In this document: positions 19,188-29,736 of the stretch, piece by piece
Position numbering within the stretch: the stretch's first letter is position 1
How the letters are laid out: the number at the start of each line of letters is the position of its first letter
Source: an uncultured Clostridia bacterium
GTDB lineage: Bacteria > Bacillota > Clostridia > Oscillospirales > Acutalibacteraceae
Direction: 5' to 3'
Length of the DNA stretch: 64,000 nt
NCBI GenBank assembly: GCA_947581635.1
Contig: CANPVE010000005.1
Span: 103,496-167,495, forward strand
Position numbers and translations under genes: made by a program
The notes under the pieces: model-generated
Database searches by the model: none
What the model saw: the letters and a program-made list of their open reading frames with translations, nothing else
What the model was told of the DNA's origin: nothing

Positions 19188-19782
19188 TATTTTATGCGTA
19201 ACCAATCGCTTGCTTTGCAATGAGGATTTTCTTGTCCGAATCGAAAAAATTGCCGCCGCTCATCCTGCGGGAATAATCCTTCGTGAGAAGGATTTGCATG
19301 AAGATGAATATAAGGAGCTTGCAGCCGCAGTCAATGAAATCTGCGAAAGACACGGCACAACCTGCATTCTCCACAACTTCGTAAATGCAGCGAGAGAACT
19401 GGGTTGCACGTCATTGCATCTGCCGTTGCATATCCTTCGCACGCTTTCGGCTTATGATAAACGCATATTTACAACACTGGGCGCTTCCTGTCATTCCACA
19501 GAAGACGCCATGGAAGCTGAAAAACTCGGGTGTACTTACATTACTGCGGGTCACATATTTGATACCGATTGCAAGAAAGGATTACCGGGTCGCGGCACGG
19601 ATTTTTTAAAGCAAGTGTGTGAAAGCGTTTCCATTCCTGTTTACGCAATCGGCGGCATTAACGGCGATAATATATTGGAAATACGAAGCAGCGGTGCTAC
19701 GGGTGCCTGTATAATGAGCGGAACAATGATATGTGATGATGTCAAGGATTATCTGTCATCATTTGAAAGAGGAAGAAAATGA
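19180..19782 (+). CDS. tenI: Thiazole tautomerase TenI-like protein
   Basis: The 200-residue TIM-barrel protein resembles ThiE but lacks its GxFPTxTK-type loop. Instead it has the TenI segments GASCHSTEDAMEAEKLG and GHIFDTDCKKGLPGRG. TenI in Bacillus aromatises the ThiG product to the carboxylate substrate of ThiE. The start overlaps the thiH stop; an ATG at 19168 is also possible and neither has a strong ribosome-binding site. The true ThiE follows with a four-base overlap. Confidence 0.8.
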   Translation: MCDILCVTNRLLCNEDFLVRIEKIAAAHPAGIILREKDLHEDEYKELAAAVNEICERHGTTCILHNFVNAARELGCTSLHLPLHILRTLSAYDKRIFTTLGASCHSTEDAMEAEKLGCTYITAGHIFDTDCKKGLPGRGTDFLKQVCESVSIPVYAIGGINGDNILEIRSSGATGACIMSGTMICDDVKDYLSSFERGRK

Positions 19783-20420
19783 TTTTTGATAAGAATATGC
19801 TATTGCTTTATGCCGTAAGCGACCGAAGCTGGAGCCAAAATCGGACATTATACGATCAAATCGAAGATTCTCTTAAAGGCGGTGTGACAATAGTTCAGCT
19901 CCGTGAGAAAAATCTTGACCAGGATGAATTTGTCAAAGAAGCCGTACAGATCAAAGGGCTCTGCGCCCGTTATAATGTGCCTCTTATCATCAACGACAAC
20001 GTCTATGTTGCACTGAAAAGCAGCGCTGACGGCGTACACGTTGGTATTGATGATACACCTGTCGCCGAAATTCGTGAGAGAACGGGCAGAGATTTCATTA
20101 TCGGTGCAACCGCCAAAACAGTGGAACAGGCGCAAAGCGCTGAAAAGGCCGGCGCTGATTATCTTGGCGTAGGCGCGGTGTTTCCGTCACCTACCAAGAA
20201 AAATGCTATCCGTATTACAACTGCGCAGCTGCAAAAAATTTGCTATTCTGTTTCCATTCCGTGCGTGGCAATAGGCGGAATAAGCCTTGATAACGTCTTG
20301 GAACTCAAAGACGGCGGAATACAGGGCATTGCCGTGGTGTCAGCGATATTTGGCTCCGACAATATTGTAACGGCAACCGCCGTGCTAAAAGAAAAGGTAA
20401 AAACAGTAGTTAAATCATGA
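19779..20420 (+). CDS. thiE: Thiamine phosphate synthase
   Basis: The 213-residue enzyme couples HMP-PP and thiazole phosphate carboxylate to thiamine phosphate. It has QLREKNLDQDEF, DGVHVGIDD and ADYLGVGAVFPSPTKKNA, all classical ThiE motifs. The start overlaps the tenI stop by four bases, with GAGGAAG before it. Confidence 0.93.
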   Translation: MIFDKNMLLLYAVSDRSWSQNRTLYDQIEDSLKGGVTIVQLREKNLDQDEFVKEAVQIKGLCARYNVPLIINDNVYVALKSSADGVHVGIDDTPVAEIRERTGRDFIIGATAKTVEQAQSAEKAGADYLGVGAVFPSPTKKNAIRITTAQLQKICYSVSIPCVAIGGISLDNVLELKDGGIQGIAVVSAIFGSDNIVTATAVLKEKVKTVVKS

Positions 20421-20432
20421 TAAAGTTATACA

Positions 20433-20465
20433 AGCGGCAAATCGGGGGCACCACCTTTTGCCGCT
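20433..20465. other. Hairpin between thiE and thiD
   Basis: AGCGGCAAA (20433-20441) and TTTGCCGCT (20457-20465) form a perfect 9-bp stem with a 15-base loop. There is no T-run, so it is more likely an mRNA processing or stabilising element inside the operon than a terminator. Confidence 0.55.
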
Positions 20466-20504
20466 ATACAAAAATAATGCAACAATTGATAAGGAGCAAA
20501 ACTC

Positions 20505-21308
20505 ATGAAGAAAGCATTATCAATCGCAGGCAGTGACTCTTGCGGAGGCGCCGGTATTCAGGCAGATATTAAAACAATGACGATGAATGGTGTTTACGCT
20601 ATGAGTGCTATAACGGCACTGACGGCGCAAAACACAACCGGTGTTAGGGCGATTTTTGAAGTTTCTCCGGAATTTCTAAAACAGCAAATCGATGCTGTTT
20701 TCGAGGATATTTATCCCGATGCAGTAAAGATCGGAATGGTATCTTCGGCTCAACTGATAATGGTAATAGCCGAAAGATTGAAGTACTACAATGCGGGCAA
20801 TATCGTAGTTGATCCTGTTATGGTCTCGACAAGCGGTTCCAGTCTTATCAGGAACGACGCAATTGACACACTGATGAAAGAATTGCTGCCCATATCCACT
20901 CTCGTCACTCCGAATATTCCCGAATCGGAGATACTGTCGGACATTGCCGTTAAGAACAGGCAAGATATGTTGACAGCCGCGAAGCAAATCAGCGAAGCTT
21001 ACGGCTGTGCCGTTTTGCTCAAGGGAGGTCACAGTGTCAACGATGCCAGCGACCTTTTATACACAAACGGCGAATGTTGTTGGTTTGAAGCCAAACGAAT
21101 AGACAATCCCAATACCCACGGTACAGGCTGCACACTATCCAGTGCCATCGCCTCAAATCTTGCCAAAGGCTTTAGTCTTGCTCAGTCTGTAAAGAGAGCA
21201 AAGGACTACGTGTCCGGCGCGCTTGAAGCACAACTGGACTTTGGAAAAGGCTCCGGACCAATAAAACATTCATTCAATCTAAACGGCTTCTTTGCCGATG
21301 AAAAATAA
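20505..21308 (+). CDS. thiD: HMP / HMP-phosphate kinase ThiD
   Basis: This 267-residue ribokinase-family enzyme phosphorylates hydroxymethylpyrimidine twice to HMP-PP. Motifs are AGSDSCGGAGIQADIKT at the start, VDPVMVSTSG in the middle, and NTHGTGCTLSSAIA at the ATP/anion hole near 205-220. AAGGAG precedes the ATG. It supplies the pyrimidine half for ThiE. Confidence 0.95.
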   Translation: MKKALSIAGSDSCGGAGIQADIKTMTMNGVYAMSAITALTAQNTTGVRAIFEVSPEFLKQQIDAVFEDIYPDAVKIGMVSSAQLIMVIAERLKYYNAGNIVVDPVMVSTSGSSLIRNDAIDTLMKELLPISTLVTPNIPESEILSDIAVKNRQDMLTAAKQISEAYGCAVLLKGGHSVNDASDLLYTNGECCWFEAKRIDNPNTHGTGCTLSSAIASNLAKGFSLAQSVKRAKDYVSGALEAQLDFGKGSGPIKHSFNLNGFFADEK

Positions 21309-21344
21309 AGATTTTAAAAATTTGTCTGAAAGGAATAAAGAATC

Positions 21345-22649
21345 ATGAGAAACTATACAACACAAATGGACGCCGCAAGGCGTGGCATTGTAACTCCCGA
21401 AATGAAGGCAGTTGCGGCCAAGGAATACCGCACAGAGGAAGAAATCAGAGAACTTGTGTCAAAGGGACAGGTTGCAATCTGTGCCAATAAACTGCATAAA
21501 TGCATCGACCCCAACGGTGTAGGTTCCATGCTGCGTACAAAGATCAATGTTAATCTCGGCGTCTCCAAGGACTGCAAGGACTATGATATCGAAATGCAGA
21601 AGGTGATGGCAGCTGTAAATATGGGCGCAGAAGCCATTATGGATCTTTCATCTCACGGCAATACCCAACCATTCAGGAGAAAGCTCACCGGCGAATGCCC
21701 CGCAATGATCGGAACCGTTCCAGTATACGACAGCGTTATACATTATCAGAGAGATCTGGCAACACTTACCGCAAAAGATTTCATTGATGTGGTTCGTCTG
21801 CACGCTGAAGACGGCGTAGACTTTGTAACACTCCATTGCGGTATCACTCGTAAAACTATAGAACAGATCAAAAAACACAAGAGAAAAATGAATATAGTCT
21901 CACGCGGCGGCTCTCTCGTCTTTGCATGGATGTGCATGACGGGAGAAGAAAATCCGTTTTACGAATATTACGATGAGATACTTGAAATTTGCAGAGAATA
22001 TGACGTTACGATCTCTTTGGGTGACGCCTGCCGTCCCGGCTGCCTTGCCGACGCAAGTGACGTATGCCAGATTGAAGAGCTTGTCAGACTGGGTGAGCTG
22101 ACCAAGCGTGCTTGGGAAAAGGATGTTCAAGTTATGGTAGAAGGCCCAGGACATATGCCTCTTGACCATATAGAGGCCAACATGAAATTACAGCAGACTA
22201 TTTGTATGGGCGCACCATTTTATGTGCTCGGCCCCCTTGTAACCGATATTGCCCCCGGTTATGACCACATTACATCTGCAATCGGCGGAGCAATCGCGGC
22301 TTCTGCGGGTGCGGCTTTTCTTTGCTATGTCACTCCCGCAGAACATCTTGCGCTTCCTAATGTGGAAGATGTTAAACAGGGTATTATTGCTTCCAAAATA
22401 GCAGCTCATGCCGCAGATATTGCAAAGCATATTCCTCACGCAAGAGATATTGATGACGCCATGGCGGACGCAAGGAGAACCCTTGATTGGGAAAAACAGT
22501 GGGAGTGCGCCATTGACCCGGAAACAGCAAAGCGGATCCGCGATGAGAGAAAGCCGGAGTATGACGATACTTGCTCGATGTGCGGTAAATTCTGCGCCGT
22601 AAGAAGTATGAACAAAGCATTAAACGGGGAATACATCGACATCTTGTAG
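21345..22649 (+). CDS. thiC: Phosphomethylpyrimidine synthase ThiC
   Basis: The 434-residue non-canonical radical SAM enzyme rearranges aminoimidazole ribotide to HMP phosphate. The C-terminal cluster motif CSMCGKFC (CX2CX4C) is present near residue 412. It is the short clostridial form without the long N-terminal domain of proteobacterial ThiC. It ends the thiamine operon; no strong terminator was seen in the 176 bases before addB. Confidence 0.96.
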   Translation: MRNYTTQMDAARRGIVTPEMKAVAAKEYRTEEEIRELVSKGQVAICANKLHKCIDPNGVGSMLRTKINVNLGVSKDCKDYDIEMQKVMAAVNMGAEAIMDLSSHGNTQPFRRKLTGECPAMIGTVPVYDSVIHYQRDLATLTAKDFIDVVRLHAEDGVDFVTLHCGITRKTIEQIKKHKRKMNIVSRGGSLVFAWMCMTGEENPFYEYYDEILEICREYDVTISLGDACRPGCLADASDVCQIEELVRLGELTKRAWEKDVQVMVEGPGHMPLDHIEANMKLQQTICMGAPFYVLGPLVTDIAPGYDHITSAIGGAIAASAGAAFLCYVTPAEHLALPNVEDVKQGIIASKIAAHAADIAKHIPHARDIDDAMADARRTLDWEKQWECAIDPETAKRIRDERKPEYDDTCSMCGKFCAVRSMNKALNGEYIDIL

Positions 22650-22825
22650 TGTGCTTTTATAAGATAACCCGAGCTGGGCGGGGATTGTCAACGCTGTGAC
22701 ACTTGAAATACTCAATGCAGTTTTAATATTCTGCATCATAAAATATTATTAATAGTTCTTTTCATGGCATATTATTGCGGATCTTAAATTTATAGTACAA
22801 GATTTTTGGGTGGTGCAGTTCTCTT

Positions 22826-25800
22826 ATGATAAAGTTTGTTATTGGAACGGCAGGCAGCGGCAAGACGTATTATGCGCGACATACGGCAGCTCAGCTTGCG
22901 TTATCTGGTCAAAGAACAGCTATCCTTGTCCCTGAACAGTTTTCCTTTGAAACTGAACGTGCCATGCTTGAACTGCTTGAGCCAAAATACGCCGATATGG
23001 TTGAAGTATTCAGCTTCACAAAGTTGGCAGCCAAAATTTCCCGCGAGGTTGGCGGCATAGCGGGAACAAGACTTGACGAGTGCGGACGCGCCGCAGTAAT
23101 GAATGTCGCCATTAACTCTGTCCAAGATAACCTCACACTGTACTCAGGCGGAAAACGCGGACAGGAACTTATATCAAATATGCTTACTGCTGTTGGCGAA
23201 TTCAAAAGCTGCATGATATCACCCGAAATGCTTGCCGAAGCAGCCGATAAGACCGATGAAACGGCGCTGTCTCAAAAGCTGAGGGAATTGTCAGTAATAT
23301 ATGCGGCTTACAATGCGGTAATTGCAAACATAGGCTCCATTGATCCTCTCGACGATCTTTCGCGTCTTGCAAAAAATTTAGAATGCGTCGATTACTTCAG
23401 CGAAATGACTGTGATAGCGGACAGCTTCACAGGATTTACAAGGCAAGAATTATGTGTGCTTCAGAAGATAATAGAACAAAGTCAATGCTTCACCATAACG
23501 CTTTGTTGTGATAAACCGAACGATGCGGAAGATATCAACAGCTTGAATATATTTGCCGCCGTATATAAAACCGCCGAAGAGCTTTCTCGATTCAACACAG
23601 ATGTCTATTGGGATCAGCTAGATGGTAACTACAGATTTAAAAACCAAACATTGAGATGCGTACAAAACTCCGTATTCAGAGCGGCGCAAAGAGAGGCTTA
23701 TCAGAAACAAACTGACAATGTAACAATATATTCTGCCTCGGATAAATACGATGAAACTGAATTTATCGCTCGTGAGATACGCAGGCTTGTTCGCGAAGAG
23801 AATATGCGCTGGCGGGATTTCGCCATTATATGCCGCACCGCCTCGGATTATCAGGTACAGATGACGCGCGCGCTTCAGCTTCAGGGAATACCCTGCTTCT
23901 GCGACAAAAGATCTCCCATAACCGAACTGCCTGTAATTCGATTTGTATTGGCAACATTCGACATAGTCTCCGGCAGGTGGCGCAGCGAAGACATATTTAG
24001 ATGGATTAAGACAGGCTTGATAAAGCAGATCAGCGTTGTGGATGCGGCACGGTTGGAAAATTATTGCTTTATCTGGAGCATAAGCGGAAACGAATGGAAA
24101 CGTGAATTCACTCAATCTCCGTACGGATACACTGACCGCGAGAATGACTTGGAGAAAGAAACCTTGCGAAATATCAATTCTTCGCGCGAATGTATTTTTA
24201 ATCTCATTGATTCATTTGAGAAAGCTGTCAAAAGCGAAGATGCCTGCGGACGTGATATGGCTGCGGCGGTTTACAATTTGATTGATTCGGCCGGAGTTGC
24301 CGAATGCATAGAGCGAATGTTGCCCAAATTGTCGCCCGCCGACGCTGATGTGCAGGGACAGGTATGGAACGCACTTATGAACATACTCGATCAACTTGCG
24401 GATATTCTCTCAGATACCACTATTTCATTCAGGGAATTTTCCGAACTTTTCACACTCATGGTTGGCGTATGTAATGTAGGCAGAATTCCGCAGGGAATGG
24501 ACGAGGTAGTTTTTGGCACAGCGGACAGAATACGCACATCGAATCCAAAGGTTGTATTTGTATTAGGAGCCAACGACGGTGTCTTTCCGTTGATGCCCGT
24601 GCAAAACGGTGTATTCACAGATAACGAACGCAAACTCCTGATTGATATGAATCTTCCTATTTCCGGAGATTCAGAACAAAACGCGGTATCGGAGCAATTT
24701 CTGGCATATTCCGCAGTCACCTGCGCTTCGGATAAGCTATACGTTACTTACAGCAGAACAGGAGGCGGCGAGACACTGTACAGTTCTGAAATAGTATCCG
24801 AGCTTAAGAGGATAGTACCAAAATGCAGGCAAGTCGAGACGAGTAACTGCGTTAATTTGGACATGATAGAAAGTGTCGAGGCGGGTTTCCTGCTGGCTGC
24901 CGGCTGTATGAACCAAAACAGTGAATTTTCCGGTTCACTCCTGGAATACTACAGAAGGCGTGAAGAATACGCCGATAAAATAGGAGTGGTACGCAGTGCC
25001 AACTCTATTGGCAAACGTGCGCTTAATAAAAAAAATTCCGCCTATTCCCTATTCGGACACAACATCAACATATCCGCTTCAAAAGTGGAATGTTTCCACA
25101 AATGCAAATTTATGTATTTTTGTCAATATGGCATGGGTGCGGCCCCACGCCGACGCGCCGAGCTTAATGCGCTGGAGTACGGAAGCGTGGTGCATTATGT
25201 CCTGGAAAAACTGCTCAAAAACTGCGATATTGGAGAATTAATTGACAATCCCGATTTGAAGGTTAAAATAAGCGGGTTTCTTGAGGAATATCTCAACGAT
25301 GTAATGGGAGGCAGCGACATGAAATCCGCGCGTTTCATGTATATGTTCAGGCGCCTTGCCGACACTTTGGCAATCTTGGCGGCTCAGCTTAGCGAGGAAT
25401 TTGCAAAAAGCCTGTTCCAGCCTTACTCGTTCGAGCTGCCTATAGGTGAGCACGGTGTAAAACCGCTGAAAATTCGGCTCTCTGACGGGACGCATATATC
25501 TGTCGGCGGTAAAATCGACCGCGTTGATATATTCAACAAAGACGGAGTCAGCTACGTGCGCGTAGTGGACTACAAGACAGGTAGCAAAGAATTTGTGCTC
25601 AGTGATATACTCTCAGGACTAAATATGCAAATGCTTATATATCTCGATATAATTTGCGACAGCGAGCTTTGCTCTGATGATTTCAAACCTGCGGGCGTGG
25701 TCTATTCGCCAGCCTCTATGGGGAAAATCTCCGGCGTGCGGGGTGAAACCTCGTTTGAGGAGAAACGCGGCGATATGCTCAAAAAGAACGGGCTTATCGT

Positions 25801-26161
25801 GGACAATTCGGATGTTATCAATGCAATGGAAATCGGTATGGAGAAAAAAACCGATAAAAAATTCAACACAAGCGTCAAGGGAACAGCTACCTTTCGTACC
25901 TCTTCTACCTACGTTGCAAATAGTGAACAGCTTAGTCAAATACGCCGCTATGTCCGCTCACTTCTTAAAGAAATGGGAGAATCGCTGCACAATGGCGAAA
26001 TTGAAGCTGTGCCAGCCAAGGGAAGCTACGATGCCTGCGCATACTGCGATTATAGTGTAATATGCTCGCAGGAACAAAAAAATCGAGGCCGCGAAATAAA
26101 GAAAAACAACATGGCTGAAACTATGGACGCAATCCATGCATCAATAGAGGACAATACATAA
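22826..26161 (+). CDS. addB: AddB helicase-nuclease subunit
   Basis: The 1111-residue protein is the AddB (RexB) subunit of the AddAB double-strand break repair machine. It begins with a Walker A GTAGSGKT, and its C-terminal nuclease domain has VVDYKTG, plus cysteines CxxC near 805 and CAYCDYSVIC near 1075 for the iron-sulfur cluster. The usual partner gene addA does not follow; a convergent pcrA lies next, across a terminator. Only a weak ribosome-binding site is seen. Confidence 0.92.
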   Translation: MIKFVIGTAGSGKTYYARHTAAQLALSGQRTAILVPEQFSFETERAMLELLEPKYADMVEVFSFTKLAAKISREVGGIAGTRLDECGRAAVMNVAINSVQDNLTLYSGGKRGQELISNMLTAVGEFKSCMISPEMLAEAADKTDETALSQKLRELSVIYAAYNAVIANIGSIDPLDDLSRLAKNLECVDYFSEMTVIADSFTGFTRQELCVLQKIIEQSQCFTITLCCDKPNDAEDINSLNIFAAVYKTAEELSRFNTDVYWDQLDGNYRFKNQTLRCVQNSVFRAAQREAYQKQTDNVTIYSASDKYDETEFIAREIRRLVREENMRWRDFAIICRTASDYQVQMTRALQLQGIPCFCDKRSPITELPVIRFVLATFDIVSGRWRSEDIFRWIKTGLIKQISVVDAARLENYCFIWSISGNEWKREFTQSPYGYTDRENDLEKETLRNINSSRECIFNLIDSFEKAVKSEDACGRDMAAAVYNLIDSAGVAECIERMLPKLSPADADVQGQVWNALMNILDQLADILSDTTISFREFSELFTLMVGVCNVGRIPQGMDEVVFGTADRIRTSNPKVVFVLGANDGVFPLMPVQNGVFTDNERKLLIDMNLPISGDSEQNAVSEQFLAYSAVTCASDKLYVTYSRTGGGETLYSSEIVSELKRIVPKCRQVETSNCVNLDMIESVEAGFLLAAGCMNQNSEFSGSLLEYYRRREEYADKIGVVRSANSIGKRALNKKNSAYSLFGHNINISASKVECFHKCKFMYFCQYGMGAAPRRRAELNALEYGSVVHYVLEKLLKNCDIGELIDNPDLKVKISGFLEEYLNDVMGGSDMKSARFMYMFRRLADTLAILAAQLSEEFAKSLFQPYSFELPIGEHGVKPLKIRLSDGTHISVGGKIDRVDIFNKDGVSYVRVVDYKTGSKEFVLSDILSGLNMQMLIYLDIICDSELCSDDFKPAGVVYSPASMGKISGVRGETSFEEKRGDMLKKNGLIVDNSDVINAMEIGMEKKTDKKFNTSVKGTATFRTSSTYVANSEQLSQIRRYVRSLLKEMGESLHNGEIEAVPAKGSYDACAYCDYSVICSQEQKNRGREIKKNNMAETMDAIHASIEDNT

Positions 26162-26198
26162 AATACCAATTTGTTCGATTTGCCTGATATATCATAAA

Positions 26199-26256
26199 AA
26201 GCGCACTCGGGGTAAACAACTGTAACGCTGCTTATTTCGAGTGCGCTTAATTTTTT
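26199..26256. terminator. Bidirectional terminator, addB/pcrA
   Basis: AAGCGCACTCG (26199-26209) and CGAGTGCGCTT (26238-26248) form an 11-bp stem, with T-runs on the right and A-runs on the left. It can close both convergent genes. Confidence 0.88.
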
Positions 26257-26269
26257 CGATTTTGTAAAA

Positions 26270-28651
26270 TCAGAGCTTGGTCAAGCCGGCATAATTTGCC
26301 ATTACTTTTTTTAATCCCTTGCTGTCAAAATCTATTTCCAGCAGAGCGTCGTTACCCATTGGCGTCACCTTAACTATTGTTCCATCTTTAAAAACCTTAT
26401 GCCTGACGCGCTCTCCGGGGCTGAATGCCGCCGCATGCGCATGGGAGATCTTCTGCTCAGCCTCCCCTGCAAGCTGCATATCAGAAATATGTTTTCTCTG
26501 TGGCTTTTGCGGGGCATTGCGCGTTTGTACCTGTTTCACCTCGTGGCGCATATCATCCATCAGATTCTCTGGGATTTCCTCTACAAATCGCGAGACACGG
26601 TTTCTGTGCGAATTGCCGAAAAGCATACGACTGTCACAATTTATCAGATAAAGCTTTTGTTTTGCGCGGGTTATCCCAACATAGGCAAGGCGTCGCTCCT
26701 CCTCGATTTCTGAAGGATTGAGAATGGACTGCATACCGGGAAATATGCCTTCCTCCATACCTGGCATGAACACCGCAGGAAATTCCAAACCCTTTGCCGA
26801 GTGCATTGTCATCATGACAACTGCGTCGCTATCGCTGTCCAAATTGTCAATATCTGCAATAAGAGCCACCTCCTCGAGGAATTCTCCCAAATCCGTTTCA
26901 TCGCCGTGTTCTTCCTGATATTTAAGCAGGTTAGAGGCAAGCTCGTTTATATTCTCAATGCGCTCCTCCGCCCTTTCGTCCGTCATACGCAGAGCCGCGA
27001 TATAACCTGTCTTTTGCAGTACAGTCTCCAGCAATTCGTTAAGCTTCACCTCATTTGAAATATTAATAAAATCTTCAATCATTGACGCAAACGATTTGAG
27101 CTTTGCGGCAGAGCGCGCAAGCGCCTGATAATTATCGGCTTCACGTATGACCTCGAACATACTCATACCCAATTCGGACGCGATATCCGAGGCGGTTTGA
27201 ATGGTCTTTTCTCCGATACCTCGCTTGGGTTCGTTGATAATTCGCTTTAAGCGTATCTCGTCGGCGGGATTTGCGATAACGCACAGATAGGCGAGCATAT
27301 CCTTAATTTCCTTGCGTTCATAGAAACGGTGTCCGCCTATAACTCGGTAAGGTATGCTCGCGCGCATAAAGTAATTTTCGATGGAATTTGACTGCGCATT
27401 CATTCGATACAGCACGGCATGGTCGCCATAACGCATACCCGCGGCCACATTGCTTTCCACTGTCTTGGCGATAAAATCAGCTTCATCGCGCTCGCTCTCA
27501 GCGTGATAATGCACGATTTTATCTCCCGCTCCGTTCGCCGTCCAGAGATTCTTGCCCTTTCTCTCGGTATTGTTTTTGATAACGGCATTTGCCGCGTCCA
27601 ACACATTTTGTGTCGATCTGTAATTCTGCTCCAGACGTATAACCTCTGCATTGGGAAATGTCTTTTCAAAAGAAAGAATATTCTCAATCGTTGCTCCTCG
27701 GAATTTGTATATGCTTTGGTCATCGTCGCCCACAACGCAGAGATTTCCGCTCTTTTCCGAAAGCATTTTTGCAAAGAGATACTGCGCGTAATTGGTATCC
27801 TGGTACTCATCTATCATTATGTATTCAAATCGATTTTGATAGTACTCCAGCACATCGGAATTATCTTGGAACAGCCGAACGGTCTGAAAGAGCAAATCAT
27901 CGAAATCCATCGCATCCGCCTCGGCAAGACGCTTTTGGTAAAGCGTGTAACATTCGGCCACTTTTTTCAGGCGAAAGTCGCTGCCCGCCTTTGCAGCATA
28001 ATCCTTTGGGTTGAGAAGCTGTTCTTTAGCGCGACTTATCTCGGAAAGTATCATTTTCACAGGAAAAGTCCTGTCATCAACACGCAAATATGACATTACG
28101 TCTTTCATCATTCGTTTGCTGTCGTCGGTATCGTAAATAGTAAACTTTGCGGAATATCCGAGTCTTTCGCCGTATTTCCTCAATATTCGGGCGCAAGTGG
28201 AATGAAAGGTTGACGCCCACACTTCGCCCCCTTCCTCACCCAGCATGACAGTAAGCCTGTCTTTAAGCTCACCCGCCGCTTTGTTGGTAAAGGTTATAGC
28301 CATGATCCTCCACGGCTTCGGCGGCCAATGGCTTATCAGGTTAACCGCGCGCTGCTTATCGCTGTCGGATTTCTCGGCGAGCTTTCCATTTGCAAATTCT
28401 TCGAGAAACGCAGTATCGTCCTCTGTCAAGCTATTTGGCAGCGCTTGTGTCGTATAGCCGTCGCCGTAGCGTATCATATTCGCAATTCGATTGACAAGCA
28501 CGGTAGTCTTCCCGCTTCCCGCACCCGCGAGAATTAACAGCGGTCCTTTAGTTTTAAATACTGCAAATCGCTGCATATCGTTCATTCTCGAAAATTCGCG
28601 TTCGAGAATTTTCTTCTTAGCTGTCAAATATCTCTGCTTCAAATCAGACAT
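26270..28651 (-). CDS. pcrA: ATP-dependent DNA helicase PcrA/UvrD
   Basis: This superfamily 1A 3'-5' helicase (793 residues) acts in excision repair and in clearing replication obstacles. Walker A is GAGSGKT near residue 45; ITFTNKAA, DEYQDTN, GDDDQSIYKFRGA and VMMTMHSAKGLEFP are the following motifs. The C-terminus ends in a Tudor-like RNA-polymerase-binding segment. An insertion of about 45 residues lies between motifs I and Ia, absent from B. subtilis PcrA. The start at 28651 is chosen because the TTG at 28684 sits at the predicted transcription start. Confidence 0.94.
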   Translation of the reverse strand: MSDLKQRYLTAKKKILEREFSRMNDMQRFAVFKTKGPLLILAGAGSGKTTVLVNRIANMIRYGDGYTTQALPNSLTEDDTAFLEEFANGKLAEKSDSDKQRAVNLISHWPPKPWRIMAITFTNKAAGELKDRLTVMLGEEGGEVWASTFHSTCARILRKYGERLGYSAKFTIYDTDDSKRMMKDVMSYLRVDDRTFPVKMILSEISRAKEQLLNPKDYAAKAGSDFRLKKVAECYTLYQKRLAEADAMDFDDLLFQTVRLFQDNSDVLEYYQNRFEYIMIDEYQDTNYAQYLFAKMLSEKSGNLCVVGDDDQSIYKFRGATIENILSFEKTFPNAEVIRLEQNYRSTQNVLDAANAVIKNNTERKGKNLWTANGAGDKIVHYHAESERDEADFIAKTVESNVAAGMRYGDHAVLYRMNAQSNSIENYFMRASIPYRVIGGHRFYERKEIKDMLAYLCVIANPADEIRLKRIINEPKRGIGEKTIQTASDIASELGMSMFEVIREADNYQALARSAAKLKSFASMIEDFINISNEVKLNELLETVLQKTGYIAALRMTDERAEERIENINELASNLLKYQEEHGDETDLGEFLEEVALIADIDNLDSDSDAVVMMTMHSAKGLEFPAVFMPGMEEGIFPGMQSILNPSEIEEERRLAYVGITRAKQKLYLINCDSRMLFGNSHRNRVSRFVEEIPENLMDDMRHEVKQVQTRNAPQKPQRKHISDMQLAGEAEQKISHAHAAAFSPGERVRHKVFKDGTIVKVTPMGNDALLEIDFDSKGLKKVMANYAGLTKL

Positions 28652-28691
28652 CTTTAAAATAACCGTCCTATCTTTAAATTTCAACTACTGT

Positions 28692-28720
28692 ATTATAGCA
28701 TACAGACTCCACAAAATCAA
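28692..28720 (-). promoter_or_regulatory. Promoter of pcrA
   Basis: On the minus strand TTGATT (28720-28715) and TATAAT (28697-28692) are 17 bases apart, placing transcription start about 35 bases before the pcrA ATG. Confidence 0.75.
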
Positions 28721-28896
28721 TTCATAATATTATGTTAGCACGGAAATCAATTCTGAAAAACTGAAGTTAAGCAGACAGAGCTACAATGGGTTTCAATACA
28801 TTTACGGTGATTTGATGATTGAAAATACCTGTTTTGGGTGTTAATATAGTCTTATCACAGATAATTATTTTTATAACACATATGAAAGAGGAATTT

Positions 28897-29562
28897 ATGG
28901 CGCAGATAAAATTTATAAACAAGCGAATTTTGTATGATAAACTGGTTCCGTTCGGATTTGAAAAAATTGATGGCGGATACATATATGTCAAAGAATTACT
29001 TGACGGGCAGTTCGTCATGCGGGTACTGATTAAAGATAATTCCGATGTGGAAACAACCGTTACAGACACTTCGCTCGGAACAGAATATGTGCTCCATCTG
29101 GTAAATTCGGCGTATGGCGGCTTTGTGGGGCATATGCGCCGCGAATACGATGCCGTTCTCGAAAGCATTCAAAACAATTGCTGTGAAGCTGATGTGTTTA
29201 AATCGGATATGACAAAAAGACTTATCGAATATGTCCGTGACACATACGGCGACGAGCTTGAATTTCTTTGGGAAAAATTTACCGACAACGCGGTTTTGAG
29301 ACGCAAAGATGGCCAAAAATGGTATGCCGTGATACTCACTGTGCCTAAAAACAGGCTTGGAATAAAGTCCGATGAAATTGCGGAAATTATAGATTTGAGG
29401 GCAGTCCCAGAAGAAATTGAAAATTTTGTAGATCGGAAAGAATACTTTCCGGGCTGGCACATGAACAAAAAACACTGGTACACAGTAATTCTCGACGGCT
29501 CTGTGGAGTTTGACGAGATTTGCAGACGAATTGAAGAAAGCTACAGGCTGGCGCATAAATAA
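28897..29562 (+). CDS. YjbR/MmcQ family protein with N-terminal extension
   Basis: The C-terminal half (about 110-221) matches the YjbR/MmcQ family: AVLRRKDGQKWYAVI, then GWHMNKKHWYTVILDG. These small proteins resemble DNA-binding folds, but no function is known. The N-terminal 105 residues are a separate region of the kind found in long clostridial members. The ATG at 28897 follows GAAAGAGG by five bases. The product has 221 residues and appears monocistronic. Confidence 0.8.
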   Translation: MAQIKFINKRILYDKLVPFGFEKIDGGYIYVKELLDGQFVMRVLIKDNSDVETTVTDTSLGTEYVLHLVNSAYGGFVGHMRREYDAVLESIQNNCCEADVFKSDMTKRLIEYVRDTYGDELEFLWEKFTDNAVLRRKDGQKWYAVILTVPKNRLGIKSDEIAEIIDLRAVPEEIENFVDRKEYFPGWHMNKKHWYTVILDGSVEFDEICRRIEESYRLAHK

Positions 29563-29609
29563 TTTGCTGAAGGAAATTGCAGATTATTTACAAATTAATA
29601 AAATATCGC

Positions 29610-29638
29610 TTTACTTTTGGGAGAATATTGTGTATTAT
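29610..29638 (+). promoter_or_regulatory. Promoter of pyruvate kinase gene
   Basis: TTTACT (29610-29615) and TATTAT (29633-29638), spacer 17 bases, about 95 bases before the start codon. Confidence 0.55.
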
Positions 29639-29736
29639 ATAAGCTGTATAGGGGAAATTCTCCAAAATTTATCGGGAGCGTATTATAAAGTTAATGAGAA
29701 TTTATATATAAGCTCTAAAAAAGGTTGGTATTGCTA

